From contig CAJJBW010000001.1 in assembly GCA_905182515.1 (NCBI GenBank), positions 210,275-274,274 of the forward strand: DNA of 64,000 nt, in the 5' to 3' direction. Numbering within the stretch: the stretch's first letter is position 1; the number at the start of each line of letters is the position of its first letter. This DNA is from an uncultured Candidatus Poseidoniales archaeon (GTDB lineage: Archaea; Thermoplasmatota; Poseidoniia; Poseidoniales; Thalassarchaeaceae). The translations under genes and the position numbers were made by a program. Below are positions 39,604 to 49,857 of this stretch, piece after piece. Below the pieces are notes generated by a model. The model saw only the letters and a list, made by a program, of their open reading frames with translations. It searched no databases and was not told the origin of the DNA.

Positions 39604-42600
39604 ATGAATAATAATAAAATAATTGCAATGATGATGACACTGAGTATGCTTGCAGCAGCGTTTGCAGGATGTCTCGGTGGAGATGATGATAAAGATGTAG
39701 AAGATTGGTCACTAATGGTCGCTAGCGATGTTGATGCTGATTTTGTTACATCTGATTGGGATCCAATAATTCCTAATTTGAATGCCGCAACAGGAATGTG
39801 TGATGCAATCCTGTCTGCTATGACCATAACAGATGCTCGCGATGAAGTCGTCGATTTCACACGTGCGTACTATACTAGTTCGCAAGGAGTCATTGGAGCT
39901 AGTGGTTCAGCTGCTATCACCGATGTATCTGAATTGAATATGGCAGGTACTACAATAGCAGTACAATCAGGAACAACTTCTGACTTGTATGCTGCAGATA
40001 ATTTAGCTGCTGCTACAATCCAAGCATATGCAGATTGGCCATCAGTTATGGCTGCTGTTGGAGATGGCACAGCACACTATGCTATCGGTGATACAGCTGT
40101 TGTAGCTTTACAAGGAACTATACTGACTACTTTCTCACCAGAGAATTTCGGTATTGCAATCCGTGATGAAGCTGACAATGAACTAGAAGATGCACTTAAC
40201 GTTGCTATTACTGCTATAGTTGCTTCTGGCGAATATGATGCTCATCTCGAAGCATACTGGCCAGGAACATCTGGAACATTGGTTGACACTACAACTGCTG
40301 GTACGGCAACTGCTTACCCAACTCCTACTGAAGGAAGTACACTGAGCAATGTTCTAGAATCAGGATCATTAAAATTCTGTTCAGACACAACATATCCTCC
40401 ATTCGAGAGTATGGATTCTAACAATAACCCTGTAGGGTTTGATGTTGACATAGGTCATGCAATTGTTGATGAAATCGCCGAGCACTATGCTGGAGTCGCA
40501 GATGGAACAGTTCTAGGTTGTACAAACATGGATGCAACGAACTATGATGCAACCGCTACCTTAGACGATGCTACATGTATTGTAGAAGTGGATACTTTAA
40601 TTAGGATTGGATTCTTGAATCCAATCACAGGACCAATCTCTCAATTTGCACCTTCTTTCACATATGCTTGGGGAGCAGCAGTAGCAGAATTGAATGCTGC
40701 TAACGATGGATATAACTTTGAAGTTGTAGAAGTGGATTCAGGCTGTGACGGTACTGTTGCAGGAACTGCTGCTCAAGCACTACTTGATTCTAATGTAGTT
40801 GCAGTAGCTGGAGCAGCATGTTCTGGTGCTTCAATAGGTGCTAACGCAGTACTATCTGCAGCAGGAATTCCAATGATTTCCTATGCTAGTACAAGCCCTG
40901 CATTAAGTGATGCAACAGCATACCCTGAGTTCTTCCGTGTAGTGCCAAGTGATGCTATACAAGGAGAAGCAATGAAAGATATGGTTGCATCTACTGGTGT
41001 AACTAACCCCGCATTAATCCATATGACTAATGATTATGGTGCAGGACTTGCTGATTCATTTGAATCATATTGGGGCACAGATAATCTTTGCACAAAACTT
41101 GGTTATGAAGATACTACTACTGATTTCCAACAAGCAGTTGGACAAGTAATGGACGCAGGTTGCGATTCAGTAGTTTTAGCATCTTACTCTAAAGACGGTG
41201 CGACTATTATCGAAACTATGGCAGCTATGGGAGCAGGTATCCCTATCTTTGGCGCTGATGGAATTGCTGGAGAAGCAGCCTTGGGAGATTATACAGACTC
41301 AAGAGCAGCCAATGGTGTTCTGGCAACAAAGCCTAGAGCAGCTTCTGGTGCAGGAACTTTCTCAGATGATTGTAATGCTGACGATGTTTGTAAAGCAGGA
41401 ATTTTCCAGTCTGAAGCATATGATGCAGTTATGATGATCGGAGCAGCTGCATTACATGCAGATGGTGCTAACATGGGAGAACATATTCCTATGGTCGGCG
41501 TAGATTATGCTGGTGCAAGCGGTGTTCAAAACTTCTTAGCTAATGGAGACGTTGCCGGTGCAGGATACGATGTTTGTGGATTTGCTCACGTACCAACATA
41601 CGGAGACTATTTCAATTGTCAAATGCAATGGACGGCTACTGATGGACTAACAGCAGCACCTTTCATGGGTATTACTGTCAAGATCGGTTTCCTTAATGAT
41701 GCAACTGGGCCAATCGCAGCATATGCAGGCGGTTTCGTAGCAGCATCTCAAATTGCTCTACAAATTGCTAATACTATCGGTTGGAATAGCAATGTTCAGT
41801 TTGAAATAGTTTATGCAGATTCGGGATGTGATGGAACTATGGGTGGAACAGCAGCACAATCTTTGATTGATGCTGGTGTTGTAGGTATAGTCGGAGCAGC
41901 TTGCTCTGGTGCAACTATTGGAGCCAATGCAGTAGCTTCTGCAGCGGGAATACCAATGATTTCCTATGCTAGTACAAGCCCTTCGTTAAGTGATGACGTA
42001 GCATACCCTGACTTCTTCCGTGTTGTACCAAGTGACGCCCTTCAAGGCCAAGCACTAAATGACGTTGTTGCAGCAGATATGCCTGCAGATGGTACAGTAG
42101 CCTTAGTTCATATGACTAACGACTATGGAGCCGGTCTTGCAGATTCTTTCGAAGATGCTTATGTAGCAGATGGCGGTACACTTTGTACTAAACTTGGATA
42201 TGATCAGACAACTACGGACTTTACACAAGTAGTGGGGTCCATTATGAGTGCTGAATGCACTTCAGTAGTTCTAGTATCATATGCAGCTGATGGAGGAATG
42301 ATAGTTGATGAAATGGCACTACAAGATTATGTTGGCCAAATTTATGGTGGAGACGGTGTTGCTGAAGAAGGTCTAGCATTAGGTGCTACTTCCAGTGTTG
42401 ATGGTGTTATCGCTACCAAGCCTGCAGCAGCAGGAATGAGTGTTACTGGACAAACCTTTGCATATTTGTGTGGATCTAACGAGGCATGTGCAGGTGGTAT
42501 ATACACTGCTGAAGCATTCGATGCAGTTGTTGTTATGGCACTTGCTTCTTTTGCATCTCTATCTACTCCAGGTGTATCCTTGTCTCTAATGATACAGGCT

Positions 42601-42768
42601 ACAGGACAAGGTATTGAGGGAGCAAGTGGAGACATTTCCTTTATGCCAAACGGAGAAGTATCTGGTACTGGATATTGCGTTGGATTGTTTAGTGGAGATT
42701 CGGCAGGAGCAGCTTCTTTCGATTGTACTCGGTTCTGGGACCCAGTAAATGGCTTAACAGATGTTTAA
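39604..42768 (+). CDS. Multi-domain amino-acid ABC-transporter binding lipoprotein: SBP3-like segments plus two tandem LivJ/Peripla_BP_6 domains
   Basis: Lipobox AAAFAGCLGG; DAILSAMTITDARDEVVDFTRAYY; LKFCSDTTYPPFESMDSNNNPVGFDVDIG; two copies of IGFLN..TGPI...GIPMISYASTSP.LSD..AYP.FFRVVPSDA. Confidence 0.92.
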   Translation: MNNNKIIAMMMTLSMLAAAFAGCLGGDDDKDVEDWSLMVASDVDADFVTSDWDPIIPNLNAATGMCDAILSAMTITDARDEVVDFTRAYYTSSQGVIGASGSAAITDVSELNMAGTTIAVQSGTTSDLYAADNLAAATIQAYADWPSVMAAVGDGTAHYAIGDTAVVALQGTILTTFSPENFGIAIRDEADNELEDALNVAITAIVASGEYDAHLEAYWPGTSGTLVDTTTAGTATAYPTPTEGSTLSNVLESGSLKFCSDTTYPPFESMDSNNNPVGFDVDIGHAIVDEIAEHYAGVADGTVLGCTNMDATNYDATATLDDATCIVEVDTLIRIGFLNPITGPISQFAPSFTYAWGAAVAELNAANDGYNFEVVEVDSGCDGTVAGTAAQALLDSNVVAVAGAACSGASIGANAVLSAAGIPMISYASTSPALSDATAYPEFFRVVPSDAIQGEAMKDMVASTGVTNPALIHMTNDYGAGLADSFESYWGTDNLCTKLGYEDTTTDFQQAVGQVMDAGCDSVVLASYSKDGATIIETMAAMGAGIPIFGADGIAGEAALGDYTDSRAANGVLATKPRAASGAGTFSDDCNADDVCKAGIFQSEAYDAVMMIGAAALHADGANMGEHIPMVGVDYAGASGVQNFLANGDVAGAGYDVCGFAHVPTYGDYFNCQMQWTATDGLTAAPFMGITVKIGFLNDATGPIAAYAGGFVAASQIALQIANTIGWNSNVQFEIVYADSGCDGTMGGTAAQSLIDAGVVGIVGAACSGATIGANAVASAAGIPMISYASTSPSLSDDVAYPDFFRVVPSDALQGQALNDVVAADMPADGTVALVHMTNDYGAGLADSFEDAYVADGGTLCTKLGYDQTTTDFTQVVGSIMSAECTSVVLVSYAADGGMIVDEMALQDYVGQIYGGDGVAEEGLALGATSSVDGVIATKPAAAGMSVTGQTFAYLCGSNEACAGGIYTAEAFDAVVVMALASFASLSTPGVSLSLMIQATGQGIEGASGDISFMPNGEVSGTGYCVGLFSGDSAGAASFDCTRFWDPVNGLTDV

Positions 42769-42812
42769 GCGTAGTTACTAATATTTGTTAAATTAAGGCA
42801 GATATACGTAAA

Positions 42813-42844
42813 GCAGTATGACGGAAATATTTCCGTCATACTGC
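42813..42844. promoter_or_regulatory. Perfect 32-bp palindrome between binding-protein and permease genes
   Basis: GCAGTATGACGGAAATATTTCCGTCATACTGC. Confidence 0.9.
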
Positions 42845-42869
42845 CCTAAAACTTTTGACAGGTTAATAT

Positions 42870-45800
42870 GTGTGTGACTCGATGCTTAATACACCACGTG
42901 ATATTTTCAATAATTTTTCACGTATAAAAAAGCGTGGTTCTATTGCAACAGTATTGTTTTTCGATGCTTTAATATTGGGCCTACTTTACCAATTTGGTTT
43001 CTTAAATATTATTGATAAATTAGTTGGTGGTGGACTACCAAATGATTCTATTTGGATTATGCAAGTATTGGAATCAATATCTGCTGGTTTCATATTAATA
43101 AAAATCATCATTGATGATTTCAAACCTGGTATACTCAGATCAGTTGCAATGTTTTTTTCACCCTTAATAATGTTAATTACAGTCCTTATTACTTTAGAAT
43201 TCTTGTTTCAAGGACTCGAGAAAGCGGCCTTCATAACCTTTGATCCAGTACAAATAGCTCTTGTAAGTTTAACTTGGGCATCCACATATTTAGCCATTTC
43301 AATAGGTTTGACATTAACTTATAAGGTTCAGAGATATGGTAATTTTGCCCAATCTGAATTTTTTATGATTGGCATGTACTTAGCCATGATTATGGCATGG
43401 AGTGAACATTATTATCCGATTCAAGAATTATCACAAGATGGTGTATTGGCTTATTCGCTACTATGTTGGACATTGTTAGCAGCCTTCATATTAACGGGAA
43501 TAGCTGGGATAATAATTGACCAACTAGTATACCGTGGATTCCGCAAAGATAACGCATCACCTCAAGTGATGATGATAGCATCTTTAGGAGTAGCACTGAT
43601 TCTTCGTGCAATAATATACCTTCGTTTCGGAGCAAGTAATAGGCGTGCCTTACCGGATCTAGATTGGGGCCTATCTTCATTAAGATGGGAGCTCCCTACA
43701 ACTAAATTTCGTTTTAATATAGGGCAAAGGTCACTTACTGAAGGTAAAACATACACTCAACAATCTTGTGAACAAACCGGAATTGATTCAATATCTGGTG
43801 AACCTATCTTATCTCGTATAGTTAGTGATGTTTCAAAACCAATACTAGAGATATATGGTAAAAATCGAGATTGTGTTACAGATTTAACTTTTAATCAGGC
43901 CTATTACAAAGGCATAGTCCCAATAGTAATTTTTTCTTCCGTACTTATCTTTTACTACTTCTTGGTTAAAACTAGACTCGGAAGACGAATGAGGGCTGTA
44001 GCAGATAATCCTGAACTTGCTGCTAGCAGCGGAATAAATGTAGAAAATATTCAAATTGTTAGTTCATTTTTATCTGCAGGTATTTCTGGTTTAGGTGGGG
44101 CAATATTTGCAATATCGGTGACCTATAACCCCGAGGTTCCATTCACTCTCCTGCTCCCCTCATTTGCAGTAATAGTGCTAGGGACTATAGGCTCAATACC
44201 CGGTGCAATAATGGCATCTTTGATTGTTGGTCTCGTTCGATCTGTATCCAGTCCAATATTAGCAGGCATTGGCTTTTCACTTTCTTCACCAATAGGCTCT
44301 AGATCAAGTTACTATCAATTTGAACTCATAATTCCATATCTCTTCTTAGTTGCAGTATTGTTAGTCCTACCTGAAGGAATTGGTAATTCATTTGAAAAAT
44401 GGAAGATAGACAGGTTACGAAATCTTAGAGAGAAGAACAAAAAACCATCTAAGTTAATCTATGCGATTCTTGCAATATTTCCATTAACTGGTATTTTAGG
44501 CCTACATCATTGGTATAATAACCGTTCGGATAAGACTCAAACAGTAGCATCAATCACATTAGGGGCATATTTTTACCACAAGGTAGCAACATTCTTGGGA
44601 ACTCAGTCTTTTGCAGAAGGTGCGTGTGCGGATATTTGTATTTCTCAAGAATCTATTACTTCTAATCGAGAGGTTATAACGGGTGGCGATGGACTCCAAG
44701 TTACAGACTCACCTTATTTTATAGATGCAGTATCAAATATTGACACTTCTTGGTTTGAACTTATGCAAACAGAAATGTGGTTTATGGACCTAATTATTTC
44801 AATTGATGGTCTAATTTGGCCAACGCTTCCCTTATTCATGATATTAATTGCAGTATTTCAAGGATTAAATCTATATTTGGACAATAAATTTTCAGATTAT
44901 TTGACTCCTATTAAATTTAAAATCATTTCAATAAGAAATATCCAAAGGACTAGTGATAAATTCAATAAAATACAACTATCATGGGATAAAATACAACTAT
45001 CATGGGATAAAATAAATCATCAGCAAATTTTATTGTTAAACAATATAGGGTCCAAATTAAATCAAATAAAGGAATCAATAATTCCAAAAAACGATTATTT
45101 AAAAACTCACCCATTATTAAACTCTATAATACCAAAATATGGACGAGAAAGCCCAAAGGGTTCGAGAGTAACATTCTTAATTTTTATGGCAATTTTATTA
45201 TTATTTTTATACTGGCTTCCTGTTTCTGAATCAGATCAAATGAACTTCATCAAAACTCTTCAAGTATCAAACGTTCTTCTTACTCTTTCAATTTTTATTC
45301 TGATGTCCTTTTGCCTTAATTTACACACTGGAGTAACAGGAATGGTAAACTTTGGAATCATATTCTTTGTAGGAATTGGTGCTATGACTGTTGGAATTTT
45401 AACAACTTCTCCTGAAGTAAATGGCTATGGTTGGAATATTCTTCCTGCTACTATTGTTGCAGTTTTGGTATCAGCGGCCTTTGGTTGGGCACTTGCTTAT
45501 CCAACTGCACGTCTAAGGATGGATTATTTTGCTATAGTGACAATTTCACTTGGGGAACTACTACGTTCTGCATTGGCCAATGAACCACTATTTCGTTCGG
45601 GTACTTCCAGTTCATCTGCTGCTGGGATATCAAATTACCCATTACCTCTACAGCAATGGTGGTTTTGTGGTTCAGGAATTGATATTGGAGAAGGAACTAA
45701 TTATGTCAGTGCAAATTCATGCAAATTAGATTCATCTTTGCTTGCTCCTGCGAATAAAATTGGAGATATTTTGAACCTAGGTGAACCAGCACCATATATG

Positions 45801-46550
45801 CTTTTACTAGCATTTATGAGTTTATTGACAGTAATATCAATCTGGTGGCTTTTAGAAACTGTAATTTCTTCTCCATGGGGGAGAATTCTAAAATCAATCA
45901 GAGAGGATGAAGATGTTTCTCAACACCATGGTCATAATGTATTATCTCATAAAGCAGGAAGTCTAGCCTTGGGTGCAGCAATAGCCGGACTTGCAGGCGC
46001 CTTTTGGGCATGGAAATTAACTGGATTTTTCCCTAGTTTCTTGTCTCCGGCAAGATCAACTTTCCTTGTATGGGCTGCATTTATAATTGGAGGTTCAGGC
46101 AACAATAAAGGCATGATAATTGGAGCATTCATAATAGTTTTAATGGAATTTGTTTTCAATGTATTAGTAGCAGGCCAAGGATCTCCAGACCTTCCTCTTT
46201 ATGCAACTGCTGACAAAATAGATAGGCTATTTGAATGGTTAATAATTAATCAATTAGATACTGCAAAGATATTCTTAATACTCACACTTGTAGGATTGTC
46301 AATTAGGAACCGTTTAATCATAGCGTTAGGTATTTCATTTTCTTTAATATTCATTTTTACACATATGATGTTGGGCCAAAATTCTATAGATCAAGTATTC
46401 ACGAATGGCATCATCAAGGCAAGTATGTCGTATGTAAAATTATTATTAGTAGGATGTCTAATGTTATTTTCATTGAAACTAAATCCAAAGGGAATTGTTC
46501 CTGAGGTGCCTTTTAGGCCATCCAGAGAACTGGGGGGAGAGGTTAAATGA
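42870..46550 (+). CDS. Fused LivH-LivM branched-chain amino acid ABC permease with TM2-like linker
   Basis: LivH-like half ([21 protein letters not shown]...[17 protein letters not shown]) and LivM-like half ([14 protein letters not shown]...[19 protein letters not shown]...[25 protein letters not shown]) in one ORF. Confidence 0.93.
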   Translation: MCDSMLNTPRDIFNNFSRIKKRGSIATVLFFDALILGLLYQFGFLNIIDKLVGGGLPNDSIWIMQVLESISAGFILIKIIIDDFKPGILRSVAMFFSPLIMLITVLITLEFLFQGLEKAAFITFDPVQIALVSLTWASTYLAISIGLTLTYKVQRYGNFAQSEFFMIGMYLAMIMAWSEHYYPIQELSQDGVLAYSLLCWTLLAAFILTGIAGIIIDQLVYRGFRKDNASPQVMMIASLGVALILRAIIYLRFGASNRRALPDLDWGLSSLRWELPTTKFRFNIGQRSLTEGKTYTQQSCEQTGIDSISGEPILSRIVSDVSKPILEIYGKNRDCVTDLTFNQAYYKGIVPIVIFSSVLIFYYFLVKTRLGRRMRAVADNPELAASSGINVENIQIVSSFLSAGISGLGGAIFAISVTYNPEVPFTLLLPSFAVIVLGTIGSIPGAIMASLIVGLVRSVSSPILAGIGFSLSSPIGSRSSYYQFELIIPYLFLVAVLLVLPEGIGNSFEKWKIDRLRNLREKNKKPSKLIYAILAIFPLTGILGLHHWYNNRSDKTQTVASITLGAYFYHKVATFLGTQSFAEGACADICISQESITSNREVITGGDGLQVTDSPYFIDAVSNIDTSWFELMQTEMWFMDLIISIDGLIWPTLPLFMILIAVFQGLNLYLDNKFSDYLTPIKFKIISIRNIQRTSDKFNKIQLSWDKIQLSWDKINHQQILLLNNIGSKLNQIKESIIPKNDYLKTHPLLNSIIPKYGRESPKGSRVTFLIFMAILLLFLYWLPVSESDQMNFIKTLQVSNVLLTLSIFILMSFCLNLHTGVTGMVNFGIIFFVGIGAMTVGILTTSPEVNGYGWNILPATIVAVLVSAAFGWALAYPTARLRMDYFAIVTISLGELLRSALANEPLFRSGTSSSSAAGISNYPLPLQQWWFCGSGIDIGEGTNYVSANSCKLDSSLLAPANKIGDILNLGEPAPYMLLLAFMSLLTVISIWWLLETVISSPWGRILKSIREDEDVSQHHGHNVLSHKAGSLALGAAIAGLAGAFWAWKLTGFFPSFLSPARSTFLVWAAFIIGGSGNNKGMIIGAFIIVLMEFVFNVLVAGQGSPDLPLYATADKIDRLFEWLIINQLDTAKIFLILTLVGLSIRNRLIIALGISFSLIFIFTHMMLGQNSIDQVFTNGIIKASMSYVKLLLVGCLMLFSLKLNPKGIVPEVPFRPSRELGGEVK
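44967..45008 (+). repeat. Two perfect tandem copies of a 21-bp unit inside the permease linker
   Basis: AAAATACAACTATCATGGGAT x2, encoding [15 protein letters not shown]. Confidence 0.97.
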
Positions 46551-47452
46551 CCATAACTACAAAACAAGAGAAACCCTCTGAAATCGTTCTGAAGGTTGAA
46601 AAATTACGTAAAGAATTTGGAGGAATTGTGGCAGTAAAGGAAGTATCTTTTGAGATAAAGAAAGGAGAATTCGTCGGCCTTATTGGCCCTAATGGGTGCG
46701 GTAAATCAACCACATTCAATTGTATCAGCGGCCTTTTAAATCAAACTTCTGGAAATGTTGAGGTGTATGGGACAGATGTCTCAAGTATGAGCCCGGACCA
46801 AATACATGAATTGGGAATGACCAGAACTTTCCAACACACCAGACTTTGGCGACGTATGACTGTAATTGAAAATTTATTAGTTCCTCCTAGAAAGCAATTT
46901 TCTCCAAATATTTTTAAATCTCTATTAAGGCCTAGTAAAAGTAAACAAGAGAAAGTTAGATTGGAACAAGCATATGCAATTCTTGACGAATTAGAAGTAC
47001 CTCATATGGCACACAATTTGGCGAGTGAATTATCCGGCGGACAATCTAAATTAGTTGATATTGGTAGGGCAAGAATGGGGTCTCCAAGCTTATTATTACT
47101 TGACGAACCAGTAGCAGGAGTGGCAGGGCCATTGGCAATGAAAATATTTAATAATTTGAGAAAGACTGTTGATGAAACAGGAATTTCAATTCTAATAATA
47201 GAACATAATATGGATTTTATCTTACGCCAAGGGGTTGATCGAATTATAGTTATGAATGAAGGTGAAGTATTGATGATGGGGACGCCCGATGAAGTAAAAT
47301 CTAACAAAGCCGTAATAGAAGCATATCTTGGGGCTGCTGGAAATCAAATAGAAAATAATGCAGATACTGATGATGATGGATTAATAGACGATATTGATGT
47401 GTTTCCTCTAAATTCAATTGAATGGCTTGATACTGAGAGAGAGGAGGAATGA
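46547..47452 (+). CDS. livG: Branched-chain amino acid ABC transporter ATPase LivG, with TSP3-like C-terminal tail
   Basis: [58 protein letters not shown]; tail [31 protein letters not shown]. Confidence 0.92.
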   Translation: MTITTKQEKPSEIVLKVEKLRKEFGGIVAVKEVSFEIKKGEFVGLIGPNGCGKSTTFNCISGLLNQTSGNVEVYGTDVSSMSPDQIHELGMTRTFQHTRLWRRMTVIENLLVPPRKQFSPNIFKSLLRPSKSKQEKVRLEQAYAILDELEVPHMAHNLASELSGGQSKLVDIGRARMGSPSLLLLDEPVAGVAGPLAMKIFNNLRKTVDETGISILIIEHNMDFILRQGVDRIIVMNEGEVLMMGTPDEVKSNKAVIEAYLGAAGNQIENNADTDDDGLIDDIDVFPLNSIEWLDTEREEE

Positions 47453-47453
47453 T

Positions 47454-48173
47454 ATGACTAGAGTCCTAGATGTCAAAGGCCTTAACGCAGGTTATGGGGC
47501 AGTTCAAATTCTCTATGACATCAATCTCTATGTAGATAAAGGAGAATTTGTAACTATAATAGGGCCAAATGGGTGTGGTAAATCAACCTTCATCAAAGCA
47601 ATATTTGGAATTGCTACTTCTTACTCGGGGAGTGTTGAACATGAGGGCGAAGAGGTATCTGGTTGGAGAACAGATCAACTTGTAAACCGTGGAATTGCTT
47701 ACGTCCCTCAAGTAGACAACGTCTTCCCTTCGTTAACGATATTTGAGAATTTACAGATGGGTGGAAACAATCTTTCTACTTCCCTTCTAAATGAAAGGAT
47801 AGAACGTGCTTTGGATATGTTCCCTGATCTCAAAGAAAGAGTCTACGACTTAGCTGCTTCACTTTCAGGGGGAGAGAGGCAAATGTTGGCTATATCTAGG
47901 GCCTTAATTTCAGATCCTAAATTTCTCCTGCTTGATGAACCAACAGCCGCTTTAAGCCCGCTTTATCAGCAACAGATTATTGAAAGAATCGATTCATTGA
48001 GAGCTGAAGGAATTACAGTACTGATAGTTGAACAAAATGCTCGACTTTCTTTGGCTCGTTCAGACAGGGGATATATCTTAGCTGGAGGTAAGGTAGTTCA
48101 TACAGGTGATGCTAAAAGCATTCTAAATGATCCAGAAATAGGGGAATATTTCTTAGGAAATAAATCAGAATAA
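47454..48173 (+). CDS. livF: Branched-chain amino acid ABC transporter ATPase LivF
   Basis: [67 protein letters not shown]. Confidence 0.94.
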   Translation: MTRVLDVKGLNAGYGAVQILYDINLYVDKGEFVTIIGPNGCGKSTFIKAIFGIATSYSGSVEHEGEEVSGWRTDQLVNRGIAYVPQVDNVFPSLTIFENLQMGGNNLSTSLLNERIERALDMFPDLKERVYDLAASLSGGERQMLAISRALISDPKFLLLDEPTAALSPLYQQQIIERIDSLRAEGITVLIVEQNARLSLARSDRGYILAGGKVVHTGDAKSILNDPEIGEYFLGNKSE

Positions 48174-49205
48174 TTAGATTTTGTTTGTTATCGCATCATA
48201 CATGAATGGAAATGAGACATCCATTCTATAATCAACTGATGAATGATTATCGTCAAATTCTTCATGAATATGTTCTATTCCTAATTTGTTAAGTTTATCG
48301 GATAATTGCCTTGCTCCAAAATGAAGATTATATTGATCTCTGAACCCACAATCAATGTATATCCCTTTCAAACCTCTTAAATTATTTTGAACGTCTTCTC
48401 GATCAACCATAAAAACTGGATCATGCCTTAACCAAGCAGCCCAACGCTCTTCATCTAGTACGCATGTTCTGAGGTCAACAGGTAGTCTAATTCCCATTGG
48501 AGCATTCAGATCGGGATCATAGAAAGCGCCCATTGCGACCATCATTAGTACGTGAAAATCATCACCGCTCATTTTTTTTGCAGAGTTCACATGATCGAGA
48601 AAACCTTGAATTCCCCCATGCTTCTCAAGATGAGTTACTGATTTTGGAAAGTCCCCTAAAAATAAAGAATCAAAACCCATATCTCCAGAATGGCATGCTA
48701 ATGCTCCCCAATGATCTCCATATAGCATTCCATGGGCTATTGCACCATAACCTCCGCTAGATTTTCCAAAAACGCAGCGATTATTTTTGCCTTTAAGGAC
48801 AGGAAATTGATTTTCTATAGCAGGTATCATTTCTTCAAGTAAAAAATCAGCCCAATTACCTATTGCAATACTATTGACATATTGATTTCCACCTAGGGTT
48901 GTGAAACAATCAGGTAACGCAATAATAACTTCACCCATTTTACCTTCAGAAATCAACCTCTCAACTCTTTGAGGCACTGATTCTGCAAATGGCTTCCAAT
49001 TAATATGTGCAAGCCCACTTCCAGTATAACCAACTAAATCTACGAATAAAGGATATTCTTTAGCGTTTTGTTCCCAATTTTTAGGTAAGTAGATTGCAAC
49101 CTGTCTAGTTAAAGGATCTCCAAGCATATTACCTTCAAGGGCCGCAGATTCTATTGTGATTACTCTTATCTCACCATCTAATGGTCCAAAAGTATGACTT
49201 GGCAA
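48174..49205 (-). CDS. Alpha/beta-hydrolase, putative esterase (esterase D-like)
   Basis: RCVFGKSSGGYGAIAHGM nucleophile-elbow-like motif; IYIDCGFRDQYNLHFGARQLSDKL...DDNHSSVDYR. Confidence 0.85.
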   Translation of the reverse strand: MPSHTFGPLDGEIRVITIESAALEGNMLGDPLTRQVAIYLPKNWEQNAKEYPLFVDLVGYTGSGLAHINWKPFAESVPQRVERLISEGKMGEVIIALPDCFTTLGGNQYVNSIAIGNWADFLLEEMIPAIENQFPVLKGKNNRCVFGKSSGGYGAIAHGMLYGDHWGALACHSGDMGFDSLFLGDFPKSVTHLEKHGGIQGFLDHVNSAKKMSGDDFHVLMMVAMGAFYDPDLNAPMGIRLPVDLRTCVLDEERWAAWLRHDPVFMVDREDVQNNLRGLKGIYIDCGFRDQYNLHFGARQLSDKLNKLGIEHIHEEFDDNHSSVDYRMDVSFPFMYDAITNKI

Positions 49206-49206
49206 T

Positions 49207-49644
49207 CTATTCTCTCCTTAGTTCTAATTTGACAAAATCTCCATCTCCTGGGACTCTACACATCATATTGGGTCGAACATTATCATCAAGAATTCTAAGA
49301 TGTATCTCAGCAGTTACTGTAACTGTTGCCTTGAATAAATGTCCTCCTAGGACCTTATGATTGTCATCACACATTACGATGTGTAAGTGAGTAAAAGCAC
49401 CGTCAGGACCAGGGCAAAGGTTTCCTTGCGTGGATAACAATTCAACAGGGCCAGTATACGTAGTTTTACGATATATGCCCTCAGAATCCAAGAAACCAAC
49501 TTCTGCATCCTCTATCCTACCTATCCCACTAGTGATTGCTGCACTAATAATTCCATTTTCAGCTAAGCTTTGCAATGACTGGTGAATTTCTTCGCCTGGG
49601 TCCAGTCTAACAAAAACATCTCTATCCGATACTATGTATTCCAT
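49207..49644 (-). CDS. PPC/DUF296-domain protein
   Basis: VFVRLDPGEEIHQSLQSLAENGIISAAITSGIGRIEDAEVGF...HLHIVMCDDNHKVLGGHL. Confidence 0.88.
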   Translation of the reverse strand: MEYIVSDRDVFVRLDPGEEIHQSLQSLAENGIISAAITSGIGRIEDAEVGFLDSEGIYRKTTYTGPVELLSTQGNLCPGPDGAFTHLHIVMCDDNHKVLGGHLFKATVTVTAEIHLRILDDNVRPNMMCRVPGDGDFVKLELRRE

Positions 49645-49770
49645 AATTCCGGATTAGCCCTCTTCCTTTGAAGGTCTCGCTCTATTTATGATATATCGCC
49701 GGAAAAAAAAAATTTTATTTGCAGTAGAAGAATTTAGGATGTAACTGTACCTCCACTATCTCATTTTTTT

Positions 49771-49795
49771 TTTCCAGTGGAAACATAGGGGTTCC
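49771..49795 (+). promoter_or_regulatory. ORB-like origin recognition box upstream of mcm
   Basis: TTTCCAGTGGAAACATAGGGGTTCC resembles the archaeal Orc1/Cdc6 ORB consensus (dyad plus G-string); in a divergent gap with an A/T run at 49701-49720. Confidence 0.65.
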
Positions 49796-49857
49796 TAGAC
49801 CTATCCAATTTGATTATGTACCCTGCCCTTTCTTCATGAAAGCCCGGGAGTGAAATC

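Noticed and set aside
42813-42844. 32-bp palindrome as a transposon end or MITE
   Set aside because: No transposase, no target-site duplication and no second copy noticed in the window; better explained as an intercistronic regulatory hairpin
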